This document shows positions 1 to 12,600 of a stretch of 64,000 nt of DNA, in pieces. Below the pieces are notes generated by a model that did no database searches, was not told the DNA's origin, and was given only the letters and a program-made list of their open reading frames with translations. This DNA comes from Steromphala cineraria (Eukaryota; Mollusca; Gastropoda; Trochida; Trochidae). The DNA lies in the NCBI GenBank assembly GCA_916613615.1, contig OU744736.1, forward strand, positions 11,047,724-11,111,723, read 5' to 3'. The translations under genes were made by a program, and so were the position numbers. The stretch's first letter is position 1. Every line of letters starts with the position of its first letter.

Positions 1-2689
1 CTTGAATCATCGATCGTGAATTGATTTCCTAAATGTTATCAAGAAATATCGCTTTAAAAGGCTTGTTATCCATTCTATATGTTTAATATGTCCATTTCCA
101 AACTTATTTATCATATTTAATCAAAGTTCAAAGATATATTTGTCAAATATACTTTCGCGAAAGCACGTTGTTTTACTGCACTTGGAATCTCTATCGTAAT
201 TTCTTGACGACAAATAATATTATTAATATTCTTTCGTGCTCATGATCATAATTTTTGCATGTTTTTCTTCGAATTTTATATAAGTAAATATTTCAATTAA
301 CTACATGTTGTTTTGGAAAATGTAATATATCGAAAATGTTTAACAAATATTTGAATATGTAGACATTTAATAATGTATCGACAATTTGTTGTCATGAATT
401 TATTACAACCACGTTTCAGTTTCATACATCGTTTTCAAATCGACTTGCTGATTGGTTGACCTACATTTCTGGACCAATGAAAAGGCTTGTAACAAAGATC
501 TCTCTACCCGTAAACACATGCAGCAAAAGCTGTCGACTGATTATTCACGTTCATTTTTCATGAGAATAATATTATGTAATCTGATTAAAACAAACAACAA
601 ACAATGTAAGTTAGCATTTGCAATTTCTTTTATCATTCTTTTCAATAATATACGTCTGGAAAAGTGTCACTTGATATTTAAGAAGACTTTAACAATATAG
701 TCAAAAGTATCGATGTCAATTTTCAATGCAACTCGCACAATGATTTTCTTGGTTGGGGTCTCTCGCCGCCATAGGCAATGTGATTTCTGTTCTGTTTCAC
801 TTTGAGGAATTAAAGGATACATTGAGCAGCAATGTGTTATTTTCAACTCGATAATGTGTAAGTATGTTTTGAACGCCTGTATCAATCATCAAAGACAACC
901 TAAACACAGTTCCACGTGAGTAGTCTATATTTTTCGTTCGACACTCACATCATTTTAATAAGCGCCCACCCAAATAAATTTTTAAGCGCCCTGGGCGCTT
1001 ATAACGGCGAATACGGTAAGTGATATATGCAAATTTTAAGTTTCTTTTGGTAGTGACGTTTAAGACCTTGAGAGTCAGGATATAAAATATTTTAGCATTT
1101 ATACAGAGAATAAAATCTTCATTGCCATTTTTTTTTTGGCTTTATAGAATACAAATAAAAGATTAAAAATTAATTTCTTGAAAATCATTTATAAAATAAG
1201 TGATAGATGAAAATTTTATGTTTAACCCTTTATATACTGCTAGCGCCTACAAGCGCAAGATAAAAAGTTGCTTCTACAACTCATTGACGCATTGAGGCGC
1301 ACCCACGAAACGGCTCCTGTCACTCAGTGACGCTTACAAGCGCGCTGTTTGGAATCCCTGTATCCTCAATGACGCTTCTATGCGCAAGCGGGGATGTCGA
1401 GAAAAATGACTAACTTCAGATAAAAGTAATGTGTTAAAATCCAAATTGACATAAATGCAGTGGAAGATTTTCATTATATTCTGTCAAAATGTTAAAAGTT
1501 TTGGGGGAAAAATGTTTTCGAAGAAAATTTGCCGATCTTTTGCATCATCACCGTGCAGTGTCAACATTACATTTTCTATAAATGTACATTGTTTTGAAAC
1601 ACAAAAGTTTCTAAAAACTATAATTTCGTGATAATATTTATACTAGGGTATAAGAAAAAGATGAAAGAAATTTCAAATGCATCTTAGATCAACATAAAAC
1701 GAACATGAATGCAAACTAAATCTGTCAACACGAGTGCGCACGTGGCTTGTAATCAAATCGATTATACAATTTTTAAAAACAAAATACGAACATTTGCACA
1801 ATTGCTTGATGAAATATAGCTGATATTGAATTCGAAAATTCTTAATTTATATTATGTCTCTCGATTTTTCTGTCGATTATAAGTCAAAAGAAATAGATAA
1901 CTTCAAAACGGCAACTGACCTAAGGAACAGATTTCGTGACGACAACTTACTAGAGTGAACAATCACAAGTTGGTGCATCGGTCACAAAAGAGATCGATTA
2001 AAATCATTTTGGTCTTTTTTTCTTGTGATTAAAAAGAAACAAAATATTTATTGCCATAACTGGATAATACTAAGATATTAAGAATAATATTGTGAACAAA
2101 TAAATGTATACGAAAATACTAATTATGAAAATGTTCATACTTCAAATATAATATATGCTTATGATTACATTTTTAATTTTTTACGTCCTATTATTTTCAA
2201 TCGAATATAATCTTTCAGTATTTATAAAATAACTATACCCACACAATGAATAATTATTTGAAATAAACAAAAGAAAATGTGTTACATCAAGACAATTAGT
2301 ATTTCTTGGAAATATGTCGTAAAGAAAACGTCTCGAGACTCTCGACCACGTGCTCAGATCAGCTGCGCAATTTACTTCCGGGTTGTGTTTTCGTAAATAA
2401 CGATGTAAAAACAAACAAATCTATGTTTATTATTGCATATTTAGAAACTACAATTATTTTTGAAAGATATAGGAATGAATACGATACATATATCTTTAAT
2501 TTCGGTCAATAATTTAGAAACACAAGTGGAATTGATCACTATAGCGGTTAACTTTCAACTTCGTTTCTGATTGCGTTGAAACTGACGATGTCTCAGAAGC
2601 TTGTCAACGCAGAATTTTTTTATAGCAAGTAAAACATTAACAATTCTTTTAATAAGTGATTCACCAACAACGAAGTACAATAGTATTTT
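1..2689. other. AT-rich non-coding stretch, no gene recognised
   Basis: I see no convincing coding exon here, and in particular not the missing first exons of AP-2 alpha. A short GC-rich palindromic repeat with GCGCC cores lies at about 961-1015. Positions 1047-1133 match 5632-5776: both have the phrase TTTGGTAGTGACGTT followed by ATAAAATATTTTA and GAGAATAAAATCT. Around 2340-2600 the base composition becomes more mixed, with a CACGTG E-box at 2347 and an ACTTCCGG ETS-type site at 2374. This could be a promoter, but nothing recognisable follows it. Confidence 0.4.
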
Positions 2690-4745
2690 TAGCTCACCTT
2701 TACAAAGTAAATGTGAGCTTATGTCATGGCGCTTCGTCCGTCGTCCGTCCGTCTGTCCGTCCGTCCGTAAACTTTCACGAAAAAGACTACTCCTCCTAAA
2801 CGAATTCAGATATCATTCTGAAATTGTAGTATGTTATACCCATGGTGATTCCTCACAGAAAGGTAGACGTTTCAGTTTTGAGAATCCAAGATGGCCGCCA
2901 TGACAGCCATATTGAATTTTCACGAAGATTTCATGAAAAAGACTACTCCTCCTAAACGAATTCAGATATCATTCTGAAATTGTAGTATGTTATACCCATG
3001 GTGATTCCTCACAGAAAGGTAGACGTTTCAGTTTTGAGAATCCAAGATGGCCACCATGACAGCCATATTGAATTTTCAATTAGATTTCATGAAAAAGACT
3101 ACTCCTTCTAAACGAATACAGATATCATTCTGAAATTGTAGTATGTTATACCTATGGTGATTCCGCACAGAAAGGTAGACGTTTAAGTTTTCGAGAATCC
3201 AATATGGCCGCCATGGCAGCCATATTGAATTTTCAATTAGATTTCATGACAAAGACTATTTCTCCTAAACCAATCTAGATATCATTTTTATATTGTAGTA
3301 TGTTATACCTATAGTGATTCCACACAGAAAGGTAGACGTTTCAGTTTTGAGAATCCAAGATGGCCGCAATAGCAGCCATATTGACTTTTCAGCTGCAGAT
3401 GACACATCATTTTTATTAAATTTTAATCTTTCATCAAGTGATCACTGGCACCATATAAATTCTCTAATTTGAACTTACTTATCATAATATTATCTTAAAT
3501 ATGGAATATTTAAGATTGTCGTGCAAGTTGTTCTATATTTTTAAGTGTTTTAAAAAAAAATTAAGATGAAAGACAAACATAATTGATTAATTTGTTTAAA
3601 ATCTTTATGGCAACTAGCTGCAAAAACCAAATCACATTAAACATGTTAAATTTTAAACAATGGTATCTCCCTTAATTCTTTTAAATACCACACATAAGGG
3701 GTCAACCAGAGTTCAGATATTCCACTATGCCTAATACACATCTCAAGGCAGGCTGCTAGCATCACAGTGTCAGCTGCTAGTCTGTTGCATAATCAACCTG
3801 ACCCAATTGATATGGTAGAGCATTATGCTATATGGCCATGGCCCATGTGTATGCAATAAAAGTTATGGACTTGTATTCTCATCACAGTGATATGTTCTTT
3901 CTAAGAATAACAACTTACACAAAACTTGTCTACAATAAGCTTTGTGTTTAGCAATCTACATGATAAGTTGATGTGGAATAAAAAGTGGAATAAATATGAA
4001 GATGAAAATCGAAAAGGGTTTAGTAAGAAAAGGAAGGTAATTTGATTTGTCATATCTCTCTGTTGATTTGACAATGCAAAAATGTTTACCATTATAGTAC
4101 TGTATGAGTGTTAAATAAATTGATACTTTAATGAAAGACATCTCATGGTCACTTGACATGTAAATATTATGTGAACAAAATAAACATGTCTTTTGCTTTG
4201 CCGTGTTTATGACTTTCCTCTCAATCAGTCATTTTTCATTTTCCTTGAAAAATCTGTACTCTTGGGATTCTCAATATCCCATGCAGCATAACCATCAGTG
4301 AAATAATCTTGAAATCATATTAATGATTCACTACAAAACAAATGTAAGTGGCCACCATCCTGTAAGTAATGAATGACATTTAAATGGATACACCTAAACC
4401 AATCAAGATATCATAATGAAATTAATACGGATGCCCACATAAAAGTAGCATTTTGAAGATTAAAAAGTACAAGATGGTCATCAATTCAGCCATAGATATA
4501 CAAAAAAGTTATACAAAAACCTACTGCTTGTTAACTTATCATGATTATATCATTCGTGTATTAATGTTTGTTCAAGCTCTAGTCGTTTCCAAAAGAAGAC
4601 TAGTATTTTAAAAGATAAAAAAATCATGATGGCAGCCATAATCAATTTATATATAAAAGATGGTTACATGTATAATTAAACCATTTTACCACATCATTCA
4701 TTTTTAGGTGAGCTTCTGTACCCATTGGTACTTTTATTTTCCTTG
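2690..4745 (+). repeat. Modular dispersed repeat, AGCTCAC type, copy 1
   Basis: The element opens with TTTTTAGCTCACCTTTACAAAG, whose AGCTCAC/GTGAGCT palindrome is followed by a CCGTCCGTCCG run (about 2735-2768). Next come about four tandem units of ~156 bp (the phrase GACTACTCC recurs at 2785, 2941 and 3097, then at 3254 in altered form). Each unit contains AAGATGGCCGCCAT and CAGCCATATTGA. A unique ~1.3-kb tail follows and ends TTTTTAGGTGAGCTTCTGTACC. A second copy of the whole element lies at 61308-63335 in the same orientation. It has no credible protein-coding capacity. It is probably a non-autonomous transposable element, class unknown. Confidence 0.8.
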
Positions 4746-6274
4746 GAAAAACGTCGAGTTAAAAATTCATTTATAACTTTCTGCCGTAATCACAAGAAAT
4801 TAATTTCACGTCATTATCGATCTTAACATTTTCTTTCTTGAGATATATAATGCTTCAATAACAATATTTGTGACATATTCTTAAATTCTTGTTTAATATC
4901 TAATCCAAAAGGGGAAATAAAAACAAAGAATATTTGCTTAACAAGCAAGTCAAAATAAATATGTAAATAGTCCTGGTGCAAGATCTTTATTTATCTAAGT
5001 TATTGATTTAAAATTTATTGATAATATTGTAGTCTGGTTAAATCAACAACCCCACTGCAAACATGGATTTATTTTTACATAGAGTTGCTTTTCGGTAATT
5101 TTTATATCAAATTTAGACATGGCTAATGATAACAAAACCCAGAAGAAAATAATCATGATATCAATTATCAACACATGGACATGAATTTAATTAATTTTTC
5201 AGAACTACAAACAAAGATTTATTTTTTAGTTTGAATATTTATTAATAACAGTTCATAGAAATATTTATAATAAATATTAATTGTTGAATGGCATTAAAAT
5301 TTATTTTCATTATTCCAAATCTGACAACAGAGTTGATATTCTTAAATTATATTATTATTTTTTAAATTCTTTAATTAAACTTAAAATTACTGAACACAGA
5401 ATGATAGAAATATGATATAACTTACCTTATTCTTAGTTTATTATCACCACATGAAGTTCTTATTCACATAAAGCATCTTTTAATCATTTTATGAAAAATA
5501 ATTTTTTTAAAATTTTTTCTCTAGTATTGAGGCCAGAAAATGGCTGTGGTATTTAAGCAACATTTTACCCAAAAAATATCTTGGGTGTTGCAAGCAACTT
5601 AAAATTTTTGTTTGCAGTATGTAAAGGGTTAATTTTGGTAGTGACGTTGTATTTATACTTGAGTCATAAATTAATCAGGAAATAAAATATTTTAACATTA
5701 GAATAACATTTAAATTTTTTTTTAAAAAATCATTAAAATATTTTAGAATTTATAGAGAGAATAAAATCTCCATTGCCAAAGAGATCAAGGTATCCAGCAA
5801 TCTGTAGCTGTAAGCAAAAAAGGGCTAACGACCATGAGCTTTTCCTAACGAGACCAAGTCCGATACTACTTCTTCTTTGATTGGTCGATATCTGGCCGAT
5901 TATTGACGTTCTCGAAATGTGTCTCCAAGGGCAGCCTTTACTACCTGTGTAATGAAATGGCAATCTCTAAGAGCTTATTTCCAAGACACGCACTTAAATG
6001 CCACTTCCTGTAAAGACAGGGTGCCACTTTAAGGCTGCTTCTTGGTTGAGGAGGCATTCATGTGGGGCCATTGATTCTAGAGGACTTGACAAGTTTCTAG
6101 ATTTGTCCAAGATTTCATGTTTTCATCTCACAAAAGACTGATTTCTTTTGCATAGGGTGAATCTGCATGTGGAATTTGTTATGAAGTTGAAATTTGGTAT
6201 TCCTCGTCTTATATCATTTCTTTTACAAAAATAAACTGTTTTCAGTCTAATTTTTTTTATATATGAAAGATTTT
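4746..6274. other. AT-rich spacer without recognised gene
   Basis: I see no gene. Positions 5632-5776 repeat the sequence at 1047-1133. The stretch 5760-6120 has balanced base composition, but all frames are broken and nothing resembles a known protein. Confidence 0.4.
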
Positions 6275-7597
6275 TATGTCCCCCGAAATATTTTTCGGGA
6301 GACATAATGTTTTCACCTCCGTCCGTGATTCCGTGATTCCGTCATTCCGTGATTCCGTGATTCCGTCATTCCGAAATGCTTTCTTTTCCGGGCCATATCT
6401 CAAAAACCGTTCAATATTTTTTCACGAAACTTGGTATGTGCTTAGACCTAGTGATGGAGTAGTGCCTTTTGCTATTTTGGTTATTCTGAATTTTTTATTT
6501 GTTCTGGTTTCCATGGAAACAATTTGAACTTAGTGCATATTGGGGGTAGGAACCTTTTCCGGCCTCTATTTCAAAAACCGTTCAATATTTTTTCACGAAA
6601 CTTGGTATGTGCTTAGACCTAGTGATGGAGTGGTGCCTTTTGCTATTTTGGTTATTCTGAATTTTTTATTTTTTCTGGTTTCCATGGAAACAATTTGAAC
6701 TTAGTGCATATTTGGGGTAGGAACCTTTTCCGGCCTCTATTTCAAAAACCGTTCAATATTTTTTCACGAAACTTGGTATGTGCTTAGACCTAGTGATGGA
6801 GTGGTGCCTTTTGCTATTTTGGTTATTCTGAATTTTTTATTTTTTCTAGTTTTCATGGAAACATTTTGAACTTAGTGCATATTGGGGGAGGGTTTCATTT
6901 CCGGACCATATCTCCAAAACCGTTCAATATTTTTTCACAAAACTTTGTATGTGGTTAGATCTAGTGCTGGAGTGGTGCCTTTTGCTATTTTGGTTTTTCT
7001 AAATGTTTTATTTTCCTGGTTTCCATGGAAACAGTTTGTACTTAGTGCATATTTGGGTAGGGACTGTTTCCCAGCCATATCTCAAAAGGTATTCAATATT
7101 TTTTATGAAACTTGGTATGTGGTTAGACCTAGTGGTGGAGTGGTGCCTTTTGCTATTTAGGTCATTCTGAATTATATGATTTTTCCTGGTTTCCATGGCA
7201 ACAGTTTAAACTTAGAACATATGGTGTGAGGACCATTTCCGGGCCATATCGCAAAAACTATTTAATATGATTTTACTAAAACTTGGTATGTGGTTAGACC
7301 TAGTGGTGGAGTGGTGCCTTTTTCCATTTTAGTTATTCTGAATTTTTTTTCTGGTTTCTATAGAAACAAGTTGAACTAGTTGTATATGGGGGGTAGGGTC
7401 TGTTTCCGTACTTTAGCTTAAAAACTATTCAAAATATTTTTACTAGACTTGATATGTGGTTAGAACTACTGGGGGAGTGGTGCCTTTTGCTACTTTGGTT
7501 ATTCTGAATTGTTATTTTGCTGGTTTCCATGGAAATTTGAAATTTGTACATAATGGGGGTAGGGTCACTTTCGGATTAAATGTTAGCGGGGGACATC
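6275..7597 (+). repeat. Modular repeat with CCCCCG/CGGGGG ends and ~170-bp tandem units
   Basis: The left end reads ATGTCCCCCGAAATATTTTTC and the right end AGCGGGGGACAT, giving an inverted ATGTCCCCCG terminus. Behind the left end lie CCGTCCGTG and repeated GATTCCGT motifs (6318-6372). Seven tandem units of about 170 bp follow. The phrase GTGCCTTTTGCTA recurs near 6462, 6633, 6804, 6975 and 7143, in altered form near 7314 and again at 7480, so spacing is 166-171 bp. Units decay towards the right. Each carries GGTTTCCATGGAAAC, itself a palindrome. Short open frames inside are by-products of the repetition. Confidence 0.8.
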
Positions 7598-8584
7598 ACA
7601 GTGCATCACATGCACATATTTCTAGTTAATTTTATTACTGAATTTTTCAGTGGATATGGAAAATGGTTTTCAATGATTATTTTTGAAGATAGGACATCTA
7701 AATGTCAAAAGAGTATATCTTTTATCAAATCAATATCCAAAATCAATGTTTTTGTCAAAACTGTGTTAGAGAGATATGTGGAAATCTTTCAATCACAAAT
7801 ATATTTAGAAAAATAGTGATAAAAAATTTAGCATGAACTTTATCAGGAAAACATTTTTGTACTTATGCATTATTCAATTCATTCAATATCACATCCTTAT
7901 TGTGACACGAAGTGGGAGCAGCGTCATGTTTGCATTTTCATCTGAATTTGACATGTTTCACATAAATTATATCAAATCAGTCAGGAAATATTGGATATAT
8001 TGGGTTACATCTTATAATGTTTTCCTTGTGTTTTTTTCTAGAAGAAGAAGTTACTTTGTCTTGTCACTCTCATAGATAAAGAAGTAATTTGTTCGGGATA
8101 GTATCCCTACAAAAGGATGAATATCTTGAATTCATACCCTGTCTGAACATGGAAGAATGAAATTTGAATAAGCGCTTTCTGTCAAGCATCTGTTTGTTCA
8201 GATTGGAATATCTAACTGATTGTCATATTTTAGCACAAGTTTTCCAATTGACTTAAAAATGAGACTCAAAAATGTTCGGTCGATATTTCGTAACCATTAT
8301 CAAAACTTGCTTCAAATTTTATGCAAGATTTCCTCAGCATAATAAGCACCCAAGTTTATTTTGGTGTATTTCAAGGTCATGGCAAAGCTTGGCATGTGTA
8401 AGCTTGTCAGAATTACTTTGGTCATGTTTCTAAGAGACGATGCAATCAGTGACAATCAGTTATCGTCACCGCTTATGTAAGGTTTGAAGTTAAGGAATTT
8501 AAAAACCTAAAAATAGAACTCATGTTTGTTGCTGTAGGTTAAAATTGCTTTGCAAGATTCTGTTTTGTCATCTAGATATGCTTT
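7598..8584. other. Spacer without recognised gene
   Basis: AT-rich sequence with short random open frames only. No recognisable protein, RNA gene or repeat boundary was seen. Confidence 0.35.
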
Positions 8585-9470
8585 TTAGCTCATCTGGCCT
8601 GTAAGCCGGATGGGCTTGTGGCATGGCATGGCATGGTGTCCGTCCATCTATCCGTAAACTTTGTGCATTTTCTACTTCTCCAGAAGCATAAGCCGGGAAA
8701 GCTGAAACTTAATGTACAGAGTCCTTGAATAGTGAGGATTATAAATTGTAGCTTTGATGGCCCTGTGTCCCTATCCCTAAAACCTATTTTCATCTTCTTC
8801 TCCAAAACCATAAGGCCTAGAAAGCTAAAACTTTGTGTACAGACACCTTGACTAGTGAGGATTATAATTTGTAGCTTTGGTGGTCCTGTGGCTCCTAATA
8901 AGGGTCAGAGGGGCCACGCCCTAAACTCTTATTTTCATCTTTTTCTCAAGAAACATCAGGCCTAGAAAGGCCTCCTTGACTAGCGAGGATTAAAATTTAT
9001 AGCTTTGGTGGACCTGTGGCCCCAAATAAGAGCCAAGCCCCCAAAACCCTATTTTCATCTCCTTATCCAGAAGTATAAGGCTAGAAAGCTGAAACTTTGT
9101 GTACAGACTCTTTGACTAGTGAGGATTATAAGGGCCAGAAGGGCCACACCCTTAATACCTATTTTCATTTGCAAAAGGTCTAGAAAGCTGAAATCTTGTG
9201 TACATGTAGACTCCTGCTATTGAGGATTATAATTTAAAGTTTTGGTTTTATGGCCCCTTAAAAGGATGGTGAACCTTTGGATCCTATACCATAAATTATC
9301 AATTGAATATTTGAGCAATTTCCATTTCTGTATTGATTACAGGTATCCAAAATCACATCGAAGATATACTTAATTCCAGGATTTGTGACCCTGTGGCCCC
9401 TTCTAGCAACACCTTACAGCAAAATTAAATATGAAGCCTGATGAGCTCCAGAGCCAATGGTTTAATTTTG
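8585..9470 (+). repeat. Modular dispersed repeat, AGCTCAT type
   Basis: It begins TTTTTAGCTCATCTGGCCTG and continues GGGCTTGTGGCATGGCATGG, then GTCCGTCC. Degenerate tandem units follow that contain AGAAAGCTGAAACTTTGTGT, ACAGACTCCTTGACTAGTGA and CTATTTTCATCTTCTTCTCC. It ends with a GATGAGCTCCAGAGCCAATGG motif, so AGCTCAT and ATGAGCT form inverted ends. It belongs to the same family as 25530-27055, 35835-36835 (reversed) and 60772-61306. It sits just upstream of the first visible AP-2 exon, in an intron if the N-terminal exons lie further upstream. Confidence 0.8.
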
Positions 9471-9610
9471 TTTTTCTAAGTTCACAGTGTGTATTCAGAG
9501 AAAAATCAATATATATATAGCTATCAAAACAAACACATCAATAGATACAGTTATTACTCTAATGTTAAATCTGTTACTTCAAGTTTCACAAGCCTTCTTT
9601 AACCCTGTAG

Positions 9611-12600
9611 GAGACAAGACGCTTGATGGGTACCAGAAGAAGAAGTATGTGTGCAAGCTGCTCTTCATCTTCTTGCTCGGGCATGACATCGACTTCGGTC
9701 ACATGGAGGCGGTAAATCTGCTCAGCTCCAACAAGTACACCGAGAAACAGATCGTAAGTACCGCATTGTATTTGTTTGATAGTTGGCATTGTAAATCAGT
9801 GGTGGAAATTTCATTCCCTATCAAGTCAAGGGTTTGAACTTTGTCTTGGGTTGTAAGTGCTGTGTATCGTATTGTATGTTGCTTGATAGTTGGATCAGTT
9901 ATGCAGAATTTGTACCACAAGGTCCAGCTTTTGAATACCATCAGGCATACGTGTATCACCCAAGTTTGGCAAATTTTGGCCGATTGCAAGATAAGTGTTT
10001 TCAGTCTGCTGAGATCCAAGAAATACATTGAAAAATAGATTGTAAATTCCACAAGTCATTATGAAGGCGTTGATAATTTGCAAGAAGTGTAGCAGTGAGT
10101 ATTTATCTTTGCATCTTGAGGCCCAGGGTTTGAATTTTGTTGAAGGCTTTGCACATTGTCAAATGTCAGTTTACATGCTGGTTTGAGTGCCATTGTACAT
10201 TAAATTTGACTGTGGTAAGACCCGTGGACACCAAGTTTAAGCCAAGCTGGCAGGTTAATAGTGTTACTGAATCAAACTGTTAACAAGTTAACAGAAACAG
10301 ACTGTTAATAGCATTTTCAGTAATAGAGTTGTGACGATATATTGATACATTGAGAATTATGATACTTAAACTGACTAACACGTATCGTTCTTTAATATCA
10401 TTCTTTAATACCGTGATATGTATCAGTACATGTCTGTAACATCACAACTCAGTTACTTTATTCAGTTATGTTACTTTCACTGCCTCTCACAAGTTTTGAG
10501 TCACAGTGTGAGGTCTGAATATTGTCCACTAGCTGATACACATGTAACTACTGCGGACTCTATCTCCAGGGCTACCTGTTCATCTCAGTGCTGATCAGTG
10601 CAAGCAGCGACCTCATGAAGCTTGTGATCCAGTCCATCAAGAATGATCTGGCCAGCCGCAACCCCATCCATGTGAACCTCGCCCTGCAGTGTGTGGCCAA
10701 CATCGGCAGTCGGGAGATGGCGGACACTCTCAGTGGAGATATTCCCAGGCTACTCGTCTCGGGGTATGTGTGCCTTATCATTTCCTTTTCTTTTTCTATA
10801 CTTTTCTCTCTCTGTATGTTTTTCTGTCTCTTCTCTTTTGGATGCCAGTGAGGACATTGCTAGTCTAATGGTTTCTGGCTATGTGCATTTATGAAGTTTA
10901 TGTCAAGAAATTTGTTGAAGTGTCGTAATACTAGAAACAATACCAGAAATGATACAAGAACTGAATCAAGGAAACATTCAGTGAATAAAAGCAGGTGAAA
11001 AGAAACAACTAGTCTCTTGGTATGTAAACATTTATAACTTTCATGACATTCTCTATCTGTTTTCTGATCTTCCTATCCTCTTTTGGAAGGCAAGTTTTAA
11101 GTGTAAATTGCTGAAATACTGCTAGCAGCACATTTAGGTCTACTCACTCACTCCAGAATTCGATAAATGTTTTATTTCAAGAAGAAATGATACATGTCAT
11201 GAATCATGATCTTATATGTGTGTCACAGAGACACAATCGACGCGGTGAAGCAGAGCGCGGCCCTGACCCTCCTCAAGCTCCTCCGATCCTCCCACGATCT
11301 GATCCCTATGGGCGAGTGGACCTCTCGCATTGTACATCTACTCAACGATCAACACATGGTTAGTATTCGTGCAGCTTGCAAAGTTTGAATTATCAGTACA
11401 TCTATCAATACATTTATGGATATAGAGACGTTTGTTATCTGAAAATGTTACTGAACATTGTGTTACCACCGTATCAATAAACCCTGTTTTGACTTGATCT
11501 CATGAACTGCCATCAACACATGGTGAGTCTAAGGACTTGCAGAATTGTTAGTTTACATGTTCAAAGAATTAAACTTGACGTCAATATGTTAAATGTAAGC
11601 ATTGATCCTCACCATCTCTCTCAAACATTAAAGGGATTTGTTTTCTCAGCAGCTGATCGTATTGAGGCCCCTGTATTTCTGGCATTAAAGTTTAAGGTAT
11701 AAAAGTAAATCCTTTCTTGCATGTTCCTGACTCTCTGTCCAACTTTTCAGAGACTGGTCATGTTAGCAGCTAGATGTTTTACTGCAAGACTATGCTTAAA
11801 ATTTCAGGTTAACAAGATACTCTCTGTTGTGACCCTGATCTTTGTCGCACTTTTTCAGGGAGTGGTCACATCAGCAGCTAGTCTTATCGAGGCTCTAGTA
11901 AAGAAGAACCCCGAGGAATACAAGGGCTGTGTCTCTCTTGCTGTCTCCAGGCTCAGCAGGGTACGTATACTCCCCAGGGAACAAACAGTCCTTGTGTCCT
12001 TGAACATTGACTAATCATCCTGGACAGAGCTGGCTGCAGGGGAAATCTCAAACCAGTTTTACTCTTGAAAGCCATTTGAGGGTTACAAAGGATTTCGTTC
12101 TGGCATAGCTTTTACTCTTTCAAACATTATTGATGTTCAATTTCTTGAATGATGTTTCAACATGGAACTTTCTAGCAATTTTCAAAGTTAAAAATGGTTC
12201 TGCCTGATGTGGATATTGCTAATTAATTGGGATTTATAGATGTTATCTTATTATATTTCAGATTGTGACATCCTCATACACAGATCTCCAAGACTACACA
12301 TATTACTTTGTCCCTGCTCCGTGGTTGTCTGTCAAACTTCTCCGTCTCCTCCAGAACTACCCTCCCCCAGGTGAGCCTTGTTATGTGTAGTAGAATCATC
12401 TCTCTTCCACTCTCTTCTTTAGTTAAAAGGGTTTTGATAAGAAAATGATTGATTGTTACTGTGACTTATTGACCAAGCAGTCCTTAACAATAATTGCTCA
12501 ATGTGAAGAGGATCACCTTCGTTATGGACATGGTAATTATCAATTGTCAGAACAAAGGTCCATGCAATAATTAGCAATTGTTGGCAATTCCTATTTTGTT

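Noticed and set aside
2181..2414. 77-codon minus-strand frame near E-box and ETS-type sites
   Set aside because: No similarity to any protein I know and no donor site giving a sensible continuation; kept only as a possible promoter area.
9699..10083. Overlapping minus-strand frames of 60-117 codons
   Set aside because: They are shadows of the first AP-2 exon and its decayed copy; composition and frame do not suggest a protein.
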